This document shows positions 1 to 6,277 of a stretch of DNA of 12,360 nucleotides, in pieces. Made by a program: the position numbers and the translations under genes. The DNA lies in NCBI GenBank assembly GCA_903844785.1, contig CAIMVB010000072.1:1-12360 (forward strand), written 5' to 3'. How positions within the stretch are numbered: position 1 is the first letter of the stretch; the number at the start of each line of letters is the position of its first letter. The notes below the pieces were generated by a model. The model was given only the letters and a program-made list of their open reading frames with translations. It had not been told where the DNA came from and did no database searches. The stretch is from an uncultured Rhodospirillales bacterium. Lineage in GTDB: Bacteria; Pseudomonadota; Alphaproteobacteria; Acetobacterales; Acetobacteraceae.

Positions 1-1
1 C

Positions 2-1042
2 GACGCCGCTGATTTGCAGGGGGCCGATATTTGGTTGATCGCGGTGCCAACCCCGCTGGATGCGCGCGGCCGGCCTGATCTTTCGGCGGTGCAAAGCGCG
101 CTTGGCATTGTCGCAAAAGGTGCCGCGCCGGGGGCGCTGGTGTGTCTGGTTTCCACCTGCCAACCTGGCGCCACCAATGGGCTTTGCCGTTCCATCCTTG
201 AAGCTGCGGGCTGGCGCATTGGCCGCGATATCTTCCTGGCCGTGTCGCCCGAGCGCGAGAACCCCGGCCCCCATGCGCCACCTGTGCGTTCCATTCCACG
301 CCTGCTGGCCGCGACAGACCCCGCATCGCTCCGCCACGCCTTGGGTTTTTGGCGGCATTTGGTGGATCAGGTGGAGGTGGTGGCATCCCCCGAGGTCGCG
401 GAATGCGCCAAGCTTTTGGAAAACACCTATCGGTTGGTGAATATCGCGCTGATCGATGAACTCCACGCTGCCTTCACCGCGCTAGGCGTCCCAACCCGCG
501 ATGTCGTGGCGGCAGCGGCAACCAAGCCCTTTGGCTTTGCGCCGTTTTGGCCCGGGCTTGGCGCGGGCGGGCATTGCATTCCGGTGGACCCGGCCTTTTT
601 GCAAATGGAAGCGGCGCGCGTCGGTGCGCCTTCTGCATTGCTGGCTAAGGCGCTTGCGCGCAATCGTGGCAGGGCTGGGCGCGTATTGGCCGCGATCCGC
701 GCGCGGCTTGGCGATGATCTTACAGGCAAGCGCGTGCTGGTTGCAGGCGTTACCTACAAAGCTGATGTCGCGGATTTACGCGCTGCCGCATCGCTTCGGT
801 TATTGCGCCGCCTTGCTGATCTTGGCGCTGATATCGCCTGGCACGATCCGCTGATCAGCAAGCTGCCGGTGGCGCTGCCACGCAGCGCGGCTTGCACAAT
901 GCCAGATGGCGCGCGCCCCGATGCGCTGGTGCTCGGCACGCCGCATCGCGCTTTCGATCTTGCAGCGATGACGCGCGCCGCGCCTTTGGTGTTTGACCCC
1001 TTCGGCATTCTGCCGCCGGGGCTAAATGTCATCGTCGTCTGA
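2..1042 (+). CDS. Nucleotide-sugar (UDP-sugar) 6-dehydrogenase, 5'-truncated by window edge
   Basis: This family oxidises C6 of a UDP-sugar to the uronic acid with NAD+ in two steps, supplying precursors for capsule, LPS or exopolysaccharide. The reading frame is open from base 2, so the gene begins left of the window; the N-terminal Rossmann nucleotide-binding part is mostly missing. Visible family motifs, in order: AVPTPLD near the start, STCQPGATNGL, SPERENPG, the helical linker ENTYRLVNIALIDEL, the active-site segment GGHCIPVDP with the catalytic Cys encoded at 575-577, and the C-terminal domain motif GVTYKADVADLR. The last motif usually continues as RESP; here it reads RAAAS. The overall pattern fits the UDP-GlcNAc/ManNAc dehydrogenase (WecC/WbpA) branch as well as UDP-glucose dehydrogenase, so the sugar is not assigned. 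The gene stops 2 bases before the convergent stop of the neighbouring hydrolase and seems functionally unrelated to that operon. Confidence 0.93.
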   Translation, partial: DAADLQGADIWLIAVPTPLDARGRPDLSAVQSALGIVAKGAAPGALVCLVSTCQPGATNGLCRSILEAAGWRIGRDIFLAVSPERENPGPHAPPVRSIPRLLAATDPASLRHALGFWRHLVDQVEVVASPEVAECAKLLENTYRLVNIALIDELHAAFTALGVPTRDVVAAAATKPFGFAPFWPGLGAGGHCIPVDPAFLQMEAARVGAPSALLAKALARNRGRAGRVLAAIRARLGDDLTGKRVLVAGVTYKADVADLRAAASLRLLRRLADLGADIAWHDPLISKLPVALPRSAACTMPDGARPDALVLGTPHRAFDLAAMTRAAPLVFDPFGILPPGLNVIVV

Positions 1043-1044
1043 AG

Positions 1045-2007
1045 TCAGGCGCCGCCTTTCCATTCCGCCGGCGGCACGCTGCCCACCTGATCGGCGATAC
1101 GCCCGTAATGTTCCGGGCGGCGATGGCGCGCGAAATCGAAAATCGTCTTGCGGCCCAATTCGCATTTGCCGAGATCGGCTTCGGCCACAATCAACTCATC
1201 ATCCCAGCTTGTTGCCTGGGCCATGATCTCGCCTTGCGGGTTCACAATGATGGAATGGCCGAAAAGCTCATGCCCATCTTCCGTGCCGGCCTTGGCGGTG
1301 GCGATCGCGAAGCAGGAATTCTGATAGCACCCCGACTGAATGGAAAGATGGCTGTGGAATACGCGCAGATGAGGCGCCTCAAAGCCACGATTTTCCATAT
1401 TTAGTGACGGCGTATTGTAGCCGAGCATCACCAATTCCACCTGCTGCAACCCCATCACGCGCCAGGCTTCCGGCCAGCGACGGTCATTGCAGATCATCAT
1501 GCCAAGATTGACGGGCTGGCCCGCAACGGGTGCGCGGATCACCGGAAAGCCAAGATCACCCGGCTCAAAATAGCGCTTTTCCAGATGCTGCACATGACGG
1601 ATTGGATCGAATTCCTTATGACCAGGCAAATGCACCTTGCGGTATTTCAGCACAATCTCGCCTGAGGGCAGCACGAAGACCGCGGTATTGAAGCGCCTGC
1701 CTTCCGGCGTTTTCTCGGCATAGCCAAGGTGAAAGGCGATGCCGTATTTACGCGCGGCTTCAAACAGCGGCGCGGTTTCATTGGAAGGAAGTGCCGCTTC
1801 ATACCAATGATCAGCATTGGCGAGGTCTTCTTCATACCAGCGCGGGAAGAAAGTGGTCAGCGCCAATTCGGGAAATACCACAACCTGCGCACCGCGCTGA
1901 TGCGCCTTTTCCAACAGGCGGATCATGCGCCCCACGGCGACATCGCGGCCTTCGGCCTTTTGGATCGGGCCAAGCTGGGCTGCGGCCAGAACAAGGGAAC
2001 GGGTCAT
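1045..2007 (-). CDS. N-carbamoyl-D-amino acid hydrolase (D-carbamoylase), paralog 1
   Basis: A 320-residue member of the carbon-nitrogen hydrolase (nitrilase) superfamily that would cleave N-carbamoyl-D-amino acids to D-amino acid, CO2 and ammonia in the cytoplasm. The catalytic triad is intact: Glu47 in FPELALTTFFPRW, Lys124 in KYRKVHLPG, and Cys173 in MICNDRRWPE. The NDRRWPE and HLEKRYFEPGDLGFP segments match my memory of the Agrobacterium D-carbamoylase almost residue for residue, including His141 before LEKRYFE. Length also matches (about 304-320). I chose the ATG at 2007 because MTRS aligns with the family N-terminus and a GAAGGA ribosome site (2020-2015) lies 7 bases upstream; nine extra in-frame codons further upstream look untranslated. 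It is the last gene of the operon, 51 bases after its paralog, and presumably acts downstream of the cyclic amidohydrolase. The exact side-chain preference cannot be read from sequence. Confidence 0.93.
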   Translation of the reverse strand: MTRSLVLAAAQLGPIQKAEGRDVAVGRMIRLLEKAHQRGAQVVVFPELALTTFFPRWYEEDLANADHWYEAALPSNETAPLFEAARKYGIAFHLGYAEKTPEGRRFNTAVFVLPSGEIVLKYRKVHLPGHKEFDPIRHVQHLEKRYFEPGDLGFPVIRAPVAGQPVNLGMMICNDRRWPEAWRVMGLQQVELVMLGYNTPSLNMENRGFEAPHLRVFHSHLSIQSGCYQNSCFAIATAKAGTEDGHELFGHSIIVNPQGEIMAQATSWDDELIVAEADLGKCELGRKTIFDFARHRRPEHYGRIADQVGSVPPAEWKGGA

Positions 2008-2014
2008 GCGCGTA

Positions 2015-2020
2015 TCCTTC
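2015..2020 (-). promoter_or_regulatory. Ribosome binding site of D-carbamoylase paralog 1
   Basis: GAAGGA on the minus strand, 7 bases before the ATG at 2007. It decides the start against a longer in-frame ORF beginning at 2034. Confidence 0.7.
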
Positions 2021-2058
2021 GCTTGCACATACATATAAGTGTGGCTCTGCCCGGCTGA

Positions 2059-3003
2059 TCAGGGCGGTGGGACGGCGCCCACCTGGTCAATCATGGCGCG
2101 ATACCATTGCGGGCGGCGATGGGCGGCGAAGTTGAACATCTTCTCCTTGCCTTGGCGGCAGGCATCGAAATCCACATCAGCCACGATGATCTCATCACCC
2201 AGCGTTTTGGCTTCCGCCACCACGCGGCCATTCGGGTCCACAATCACTGAACCGCCAATCAGCCCTGATCCATCCTCAACGCCGGCCTTGGCAACTGAAA
2301 TCGCCCAGGTTGCGTTCATATAGGCATTGCCCTGCACGGCGAGTGTCGAATGGAAGGTCCGCAGCGATTGGTCTTCGCTATCGCCACCCATCGGATCATA
2401 AGCGGCGGAGTTATAGCCAATCAGCATCAATTCGATGCCCTGCAAGCCGTAGCAGCGCCAGCCTTCCGGCCAGCGGCGATCATTGCAGATCAACATGCCA
2501 AGCACGGGCCGGCCCCAGGCTTCGGGGCCGCGAAAGGCGGGAAAGCCAAGATCACCATATTCGAAATAGCGCTTTTCCAATTGCTGGAAGCGATCACCCT
2601 CACGCGGTTCCACCGTGCCGGGCAGATGGATTTTGCGGTATTTGCCAAGCACGGCGCCATCCGGCCCGACGGTGATCGCGGTATTGTAGCGCTTGCCGTA
2701 GGGCGTGAGTTCCGCATAGCCAAGATAGAACCCAACGCCGAGCGCGCGCGCGCGATCAAACAATGGCTGCACGCGCGGATTGGGCATTTCGCGTTCAAAA
2801 TAACTGTCCAGTTCGGCTTGGTCAGTGAAAAGCCAGCGCGGGAAGAAGGTGGTCAGCGGCAATTCCGGAAACACCACCATCTTGGCGCCGGCGGCGGCAG
2901 CCTGTTCCAGCAGCGCGATCATGCGGGCCAGGATCGCCTCTCGGCTATCGGCTTTTTGGTTGGGGCCCATTTGGGCGCCGGCAAGGCGCAGGGTGCGGGT
3001 CAT
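2059..3003 (-). CDS. N-carbamoyl-D-amino acid hydrolase family protein, paralog 2
   Basis: A 314-residue nitrilase-superfamily amidohydrolase, clearly paralogous to the next gene downstream: by my hand count 37 of the first 57 residues are identical. Glu47 (FPELPLTTFFPRW), Lys124 (KYRKIHLPG) and Cys173 (LICNDRRWPE) form an intact triad at the same residue numbers as in paralog 1. Differences lie around the substrate pocket: the stretch after LPG reads TVEPREGDRF, and the His that precedes LEKRYFE in D-carbamoylases is Gln141. The segment after GYN also differs (SAAYDPMGGDSED). This suggests a related but different N-carbamoyl or amide substrate. Its ATG overlaps the TGA of the upstream Bug-type gene (ATGA, 3000-3003), so translation is probably coupled to the binding protein. 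An amidase other than a D-carbamoylase is possible, but the NDRRWPE signature favours carbamoylase activity. Confidence 0.88.
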   Translation of the reverse strand: MTRTLRLAGAQMGPNQKADSREAILARMIALLEQAAAAGAKMVVFPELPLTTFFPRWLFTDQAELDSYFEREMPNPRVQPLFDRARALGVGFYLGYAELTPYGKRYNTAITVGPDGAVLGKYRKIHLPGTVEPREGDRFQQLEKRYFEYGDLGFPAFRGPEAWGRPVLGMLICNDRRWPEGWRCYGLQGIELMLIGYNSAAYDPMGGDSEDQSLRTFHSTLAVQGNAYMNATWAISVAKAGVEDGSGLIGGSVIVDPNGRVVAEAKTLGDEIIVADVDFDACRQGKEKMFNFAAHRRPQWYRAMIDQVGAVPPP

Positions 3004-3992
3004 TGTTCAAGCTCCGGACGAATAGCCTCAACCACCGGGCGATAGCGCACGGTCTCGGCGGCGATGAAAGCGGCGGCGCTGGCAGGCGTGCCGGGGGCGG
3101 ATGCGGCGATGCCGGATGCGGCAAGGCTGGCGCGGAAGGCAGGATCGGCGAGTGCGGCATTGGTCGCAGCCGAAAGCCGTTCCAGGATCGGCGCGGGCAG
3201 GGCAGGGGGTGCGAAGACCGCATGCCACAGCACGGCTTCAAAGCTTGGCAGTCCGAGCGCTTCAGCAACCGTCGGCACATCCGGCGCGGCTTCAAGCCGG
3301 CGCGGGGTCGCTACCGCCAACATGCGCGCGCGCCCACCCTGATGCAGCGGCAAGCCGCCGCCGAAGGTATTGACCGCGAGCGCTAGCGTGCCGCCCACCA
3401 GATCATTCATCGCCGGCGCCGCGCCGCGATAGGGCACATGCGTGATAGTAACGCCGCCCGCTTGCTGCTTCAGCAATTCGGTCGCGAGATGCATGATGGT
3501 GCCGCTGCCTGGTGAACCATAAGAAAGCGGCGGATTGGCCGCGCGTGCTGCCGCCAAAAATTCGCGCAAAGTTGCGGGACGGGATGGATGCGCCAACCAG
3601 CAAAGCGGCCCACCACCCAATTCCGCAATCGTCGTAAAATCCCGCACCACATCAAATTGCGGCTGACGCGTCACCAGCGGATAAAGAGCGTGTGTCGAAG
3701 CCGTACCAAATAATATCGTATACCCATCGGCACGCGCGCGAGAGACTTCAAGCGATCCAATCGCACCACCGGCGCCGCCGCGATTTTCCGTTACCACCGG
3801 CTGGCCCAATTCGCGCCCCAGCCTTTCGGCATAAAGCCGCGCATAAACGTCGGTGGGCCCACCGGCGGGGAAGGGGATGATCATGCGGATCGGGCGCGCA
3901 GGATAGGCTTCCTGCGCGCGCACGCCACGCGTGATCAGCGCCGCGCCAGCGCCCATCAGCGCAGCGCGGCGACCGGTCTTAAAGGGCGGCAT
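3000..3992 (-). CDS. Bug/TctC-type periplasmic solute-binding protein (second copy)
   Basis: A 330-residue extracytoplasmic binding protein of the Bug family, which feeds tripartite tricarboxylate transporters or acts as an orphan sensor/binder. From the ATG at 3992 the protein starts MPPFKTGRRAALMGAGA, a twin-arginine-like signal peptide ending near VRAQ, followed by the family signature YPARPIRMIIPFPAGG with PTDVYARL. Later family motifs are VTENRGGAGGAIG, LSYGSPGSGTIMHLATELL and ITHVPYRGAAPAMNDLVGG. Bug proteins usually bind carboxylates or amides; the ligand here is probably a carbamoyl acid or ureide, inferred only from its neighbours. The start overlaps the stop of the GlcG-like gene by 14 bases and the stop overlaps the carbamoylase start by 4. 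Upstream in-frame Met codons lie within the GlcG-like gene and would precede the signal peptide, so I reject them. No TctA or TctB gene is nearby. Confidence 0.9.
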   Translation of the reverse strand: MPPFKTGRRAALMGAGAALITRGVRAQEAYPARPIRMIIPFPAGGPTDVYARLYAERLGRELGQPVVTENRGGAGGAIGSLEVSRARADGYTILFGTASTHALYPLVTRQPQFDVVRDFTTIAELGGGPLCWLAHPSRPATLREFLAAARAANPPLSYGSPGSGTIMHLATELLKQQAGGVTITHVPYRGAAPAMNDLVGGTLALAVNTFGGGLPLHQGGRARMLAVATPRRLEAAPDVPTVAEALGLPSFEAVLWHAVFAPPALPAPILERLSAATNAALADPAFRASLAASGIAASAPGTPASAAAFIAAETVRYRPVVEAIRPELEQ

Positions 3993-4476
3993 CACGCCAA
4001 TTCTCAACCGCCGCATCGGGGTGAGACGCCAGACCGGCGGCCTTGATGCCCTCGCAAGCCGCGTGTTCATCACGGTCTGAGGCATCCCCGCTGACGCCAA
4101 CGGCACCAATCACGGCGCCGGCAGCATTCAGGATCAGTACGCCGCCCGGCACTGGCACGAAGCTGCCATCGGAAGCGGCGGCCACGGCGGCTTGAAAGGC
4201 AATGCGTTCCTTCAAGCGGTCACGCACAATGCGGCTGCCAATGCCCATGCCGAGTGCGGCATAGGCTTTGCCGCGCGCAATCTCGGCACGCAGAATGCCA
4301 GAGCCATCTTCGCGCTTTTGCACCACAACATGCCCGCCCGCATCCAGCACCACCACGGTCAGCGGCAGCATGCCCGCCGCGCGGCCAGTGGCCAGCGTGA
4401 CATCGGCAATCTTATCGGCAGTGGCAAGCGGCAAATCCACCGCCAGATGCTTCACGTAATAATCCTTGGAACTCAT
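3979..4476 (-). CDS. GlcG/HbpS-like (DUF336) protein
   Basis: A 165-residue single-domain protein of the GlcG/HbpS/DUF336 family. Family members are small alpha/beta proteins; a few bind haem or cobalamin, and many sit without known role in catabolic operons. Features that place it here are the N-terminal helix LPLATADKIADVTLATGRA, the strand LTVVVLDAGGHVVVQKRED, the helix RAEIARGKAYAALGMGI, the glycine-rich segment FVPVPGGVLILNAAGAVIGAVGVSG and the closing DRDEHAACEGIKAAGL. No signal peptide is visible, so it is probably cytoplasmic. The ATG at 4476 is chosen because an AGGGAGA ribosome site (4489-4483) stands 6 bases upstream; the longer ORF reads through the small membrane-protein gene. 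It lies 67 bases after that gene and overlaps the second Bug-type gene by 14 bases. Its function in this pathway is unknown. Confidence 0.85.
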   Translation of the reverse strand: MSSKDYYVKHLAVDLPLATADKIADVTLATGRAAGMLPLTVVVLDAGGHVVVQKREDGSGILRAEIARGKAYAALGMGIGSRIVRDRLKERIAFQAAVAAASDGSFVPVPGGVLILNAAGAVIGAVGVSGDASDRDEHAACEGIKAAGLASHPDAAVENWRDAAL

Positions 4477-4482
4477 CGCGTT

Positions 4483-4489
4483 TCTCCCT
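4483..4489 (-). promoter_or_regulatory. Ribosome binding site of the GlcG-like gene
   Basis: AGGGAGA on the minus strand, 6 bases before the ATG at 4476. It fixes the start 53 codons inside a longer open frame. Confidence 0.75.
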
Positions 4490-4543
4490 GCGAAAGTGAA
4501 AGCCCTTCCATGGGCCGAGCAATCCCCGGCGGCAAGATAGGCC

Positions 4544-4837
4544 TTAGTAAAACAAATCCTTAAAATCCTGCCGCGTGCCGCCAAACAGCCGCCAGGTGGC
4601 GATGGCGCCGATGCAAAGCCCAATCCCGGCGGCAATGGCCGGCACGGGATCTGGTATGCCGCCCGCGCCGGTTACGGCGGCATTCAGCATCCCCAGCACA
4701 ACGCCTACGGTGCCAGCAATCATCGCCTGCACCATGCCTGGCTTACGCCGCGGTGGCGGTGCTGCGGGCTTGGAAGGGCGCGGTGGACGCTTGATCCAAT
4801 GCCCTTCCGGGCGCTGCTTTTCCTTATTCCCCGACAT
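4544..4837 (-). CDS. Small two-helix membrane protein, function unknown
   Basis: A 97-residue protein that I do not recognise. The first third is polar, basic and proline-rich (KRPPRPSKPAAPPPRRK). Two hydrophobic segments follow, about residues 35-58 (MVQAMIAGTVGVVLGMLNAA) and 64-86 (PAIAAGIGLCIGAIATW), then a short charged tail ending KDLFY. By the positive-inside rule both ends would be cytoplasmic. The ATG at 4837 lies inside the last codons of the amidohydrolase (14-base overlap), with AGGGA about 9 bases upstream, so translation is likely coupled. The longer frame reaching 4903 would overlap the amidohydrolase much further and is rejected. Its position within a catabolic operon that lacks transporter membrane subunits makes a transport accessory or membrane anchor thinkable, but nothing in the sequence proves it; it is far too small to be TctA and lacks the four or five helices usual for TctB. 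Confidence 0.72.
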   Translation of the reverse strand: MSGNKEKQRPEGHWIKRPPRPSKPAAPPPRRKPGMVQAMIAGTVGVVLGMLNAAVTGAGGIPDPVPAIAAGIGLCIGAIATWRLFGGTRQDFKDLFY

Positions 4838-6212
4838 AGGTTTCCCTGTGCTGACGCGGCACGAAGCGCCCGGCGCCGGGCTTGGCCAGCACTTGCTTGC
4901 CATCCCAAATCTGCTGCCCGCGCAGCCAGGTGGCGGCGACGCGCCCCTTCACCTTCATGCCATCATAGGGCGACCATTTGGCATCTTCCTGGTCCTGGAT
5001 GTCGCGCGCATCAAAGGTGAAATCGCCTTCTTCCATCACCAGCAAATCGGCATCCGCGCCAACCCTCAGCGCGCCCTTTTTCGGATAAAGCCCATGGAAG
5101 CGCGCGGGGCGTTCGGCGCAGTAAAGTGCCATCAGGCTTGGCGAAAGCCCGCGCTGCTTCAATAGCGAGAACATCACGGGCGCGAAGCTTTGCATGCCCG
5201 TCAGCCCCGCACCCACGGTGAAGATATCGCCCGTATAGGTCTTGCGGTCGCGCGGCCATGGCGCGTGATCGGTGGAGACATAGGCGATCTGCCCCTTGGC
5301 AAAGGCGCCCCACATGCGTTCCACCTCATCCGCTGTGCGGAAGGGCGGGTTGCATTTGCCGAAGCCTTCAAGCCGGATGATGTCTTCTTCCGTCATGCAA
5401 AGATATTGCAGGCAGGCTTCGCCGGATGCCTTGCCGCCCATGCGGCGGAACACTTCGGCGATTTCAAAACCGCGCGCGAGCGATGAATGGGCAATATGCA
5501 CATGCGCGCCGGTTTCAAGCCCGATTTCGAAAATCTCCAGATCTGCCATGGTTTCACAAAGCGGCGGGCGCGTGCGGCAATGCCAAATGGGCTGGGTATT
5601 GCCGGCGGCCTTGGCTTCTTCCGTCAGGCGAACAACGATTTCCTGATCTTCATTATGCACGGCAACCATCAGCCCGGTTTTGGCGATTTCACGAAAGGCC
5701 GCGACCATGGTTGGGTGGTCAATGCGCGGGAAGCGTACCGGGTCATATTCATAAGTGGAAAGCTTGAAGGAACAGACTCCGGCTTCCGCGAGCCCGGCAA
5801 TGGCATCGACACCGCCCGATTTCAGAATGGTGCCGTAAAGCGCCATATCCACATGGGATAGCCGGTTCACATACTCGATTTTTTCTTGGAGGATGCCAGC
5901 ATCTGTCACCGGGCGCGGCACGTCATAGGGCATGTCAACGCAAGTGGTGACCCCGCCTGCGGCAGCGCTTTTGGACGCCCCTTCAATCCCCGGCCACCCG
6001 CGTGAGGATGAGGTATGCATATGCCCATCCACCAGCCCCGGCATAATGAGCTTGCTGCCGTAATCTTCAACCGATGTCGCAACGGGGGAAGGGCCCTCGC
6101 CAATGCCGGCAATCACTTCACCCCGTGTCGCGATCCAGCCATTGGGCAGAATGCGATCAGGCAGCACAAGCGTGCCGCGAATGACACGATCAAAAGGGGT
6201 GGTGGCGGGCAT
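4824..6212 (-). CDS. Cyclic amidohydrolase, allantoinase/hydantoinase/dihydropyrimidinase family
   Basis: A 462-residue amidohydrolase-superfamily enzyme that hydrolyses the ring amide of a cyclic ureide (allantoin, hydantoin or dihydropyrimidine) to an N-carbamoyl product. The binuclear metal site is complete: His64 and His66 in GLVDGHMHT, carboxylated Lys150 in SFKLSTYE, His186 in VHNEDQ, His242 in HIAHSS and Asp315 in STDHAP. GGVTTCVDMP, KCNPPFR and GLTGMQSFAPVMF resemble bacterial allantoinases more than classical D-hydantoinases. The start at 6212 is supported by AGGAG at 6223-6219, 6 bases upstream; 29 upstream in-frame codons overlap the end of the M20 gene and look non-coding. With two carbamoylases in the same operon, its product is most simply an N-carbamoyl amino acid. 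Allantoinase cannot be excluded, but no recognisable allantoate amidohydrolase accompanies it. Confidence 0.92.
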   Translation of the reverse strand: MPATTPFDRVIRGTLVLPDRILPNGWIATRGEVIAGIGEGPSPVATSVEDYGSKLIMPGLVDGHMHTSSSRGWPGIEGASKSAAAGGVTTCVDMPYDVPRPVTDAGILQEKIEYVNRLSHVDMALYGTILKSGGVDAIAGLAEAGVCSFKLSTYEYDPVRFPRIDHPTMVAAFREIAKTGLMVAVHNEDQEIVVRLTEEAKAAGNTQPIWHCRTRPPLCETMADLEIFEIGLETGAHVHIAHSSLARGFEIAEVFRRMGGKASGEACLQYLCMTEEDIIRLEGFGKCNPPFRTADEVERMWGAFAKGQIAYVSTDHAPWPRDRKTYTGDIFTVGAGLTGMQSFAPVMFSLLKQRGLSPSLMALYCAERPARFHGLYPKKGALRVGADADLLVMEEGDFTFDARDIQDQEDAKWSPYDGMKVKGRVAATWLRGQQIWDGKQVLAKPGAGRFVPRQHRETYVGE

Positions 6213-6218
6213 GGGATA

Positions 6219-6223
6219 CTCCT
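6219..6223 (-). promoter_or_regulatory. Ribosome binding site of the cyclic amidohydrolase
   Basis: AGGAG on the minus strand, 6 bases before the ATG at 6212; it selects this start over an in-frame ATG at 6299. Confidence 0.75.
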
Positions 6224-6277
6224 GCGAAAATAATGTCTGCTTCAGATTTGCGGTTAGGCACAGATGGGCGGGATACC

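Noticed and set aside
1040..1047. Search for a bidirectional terminator between the convergent dehydrogenase and carbamoylase genes
   Set aside because: The stops are only 2 bases apart and no stem with a T-run is visible around them.
2742..2754. Alternating GC run of 13 bases, possible Z-DNA
   Set aside because: It lies within the carbamoylase 2 coding sequence and is explained by Arg/Ala codons in GC-rich DNA.
2350..3045. Long plus-strand open frame opposite the second carbamoylase and the end of a binding-protein gene
   Set aside because: It lies antisense to genes with clear catalytic motifs, shows no family signature and has a composition typical of GC-rich shadow frames.
6213..6277. 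Possible additional small gene or promoter in the 65-base gap between the M20 gene and the amidohydrolase
   Set aside because: Apart from the AGGAG ribosome site no promoter-like or hairpin signal is visible, and no convincing frame fits.
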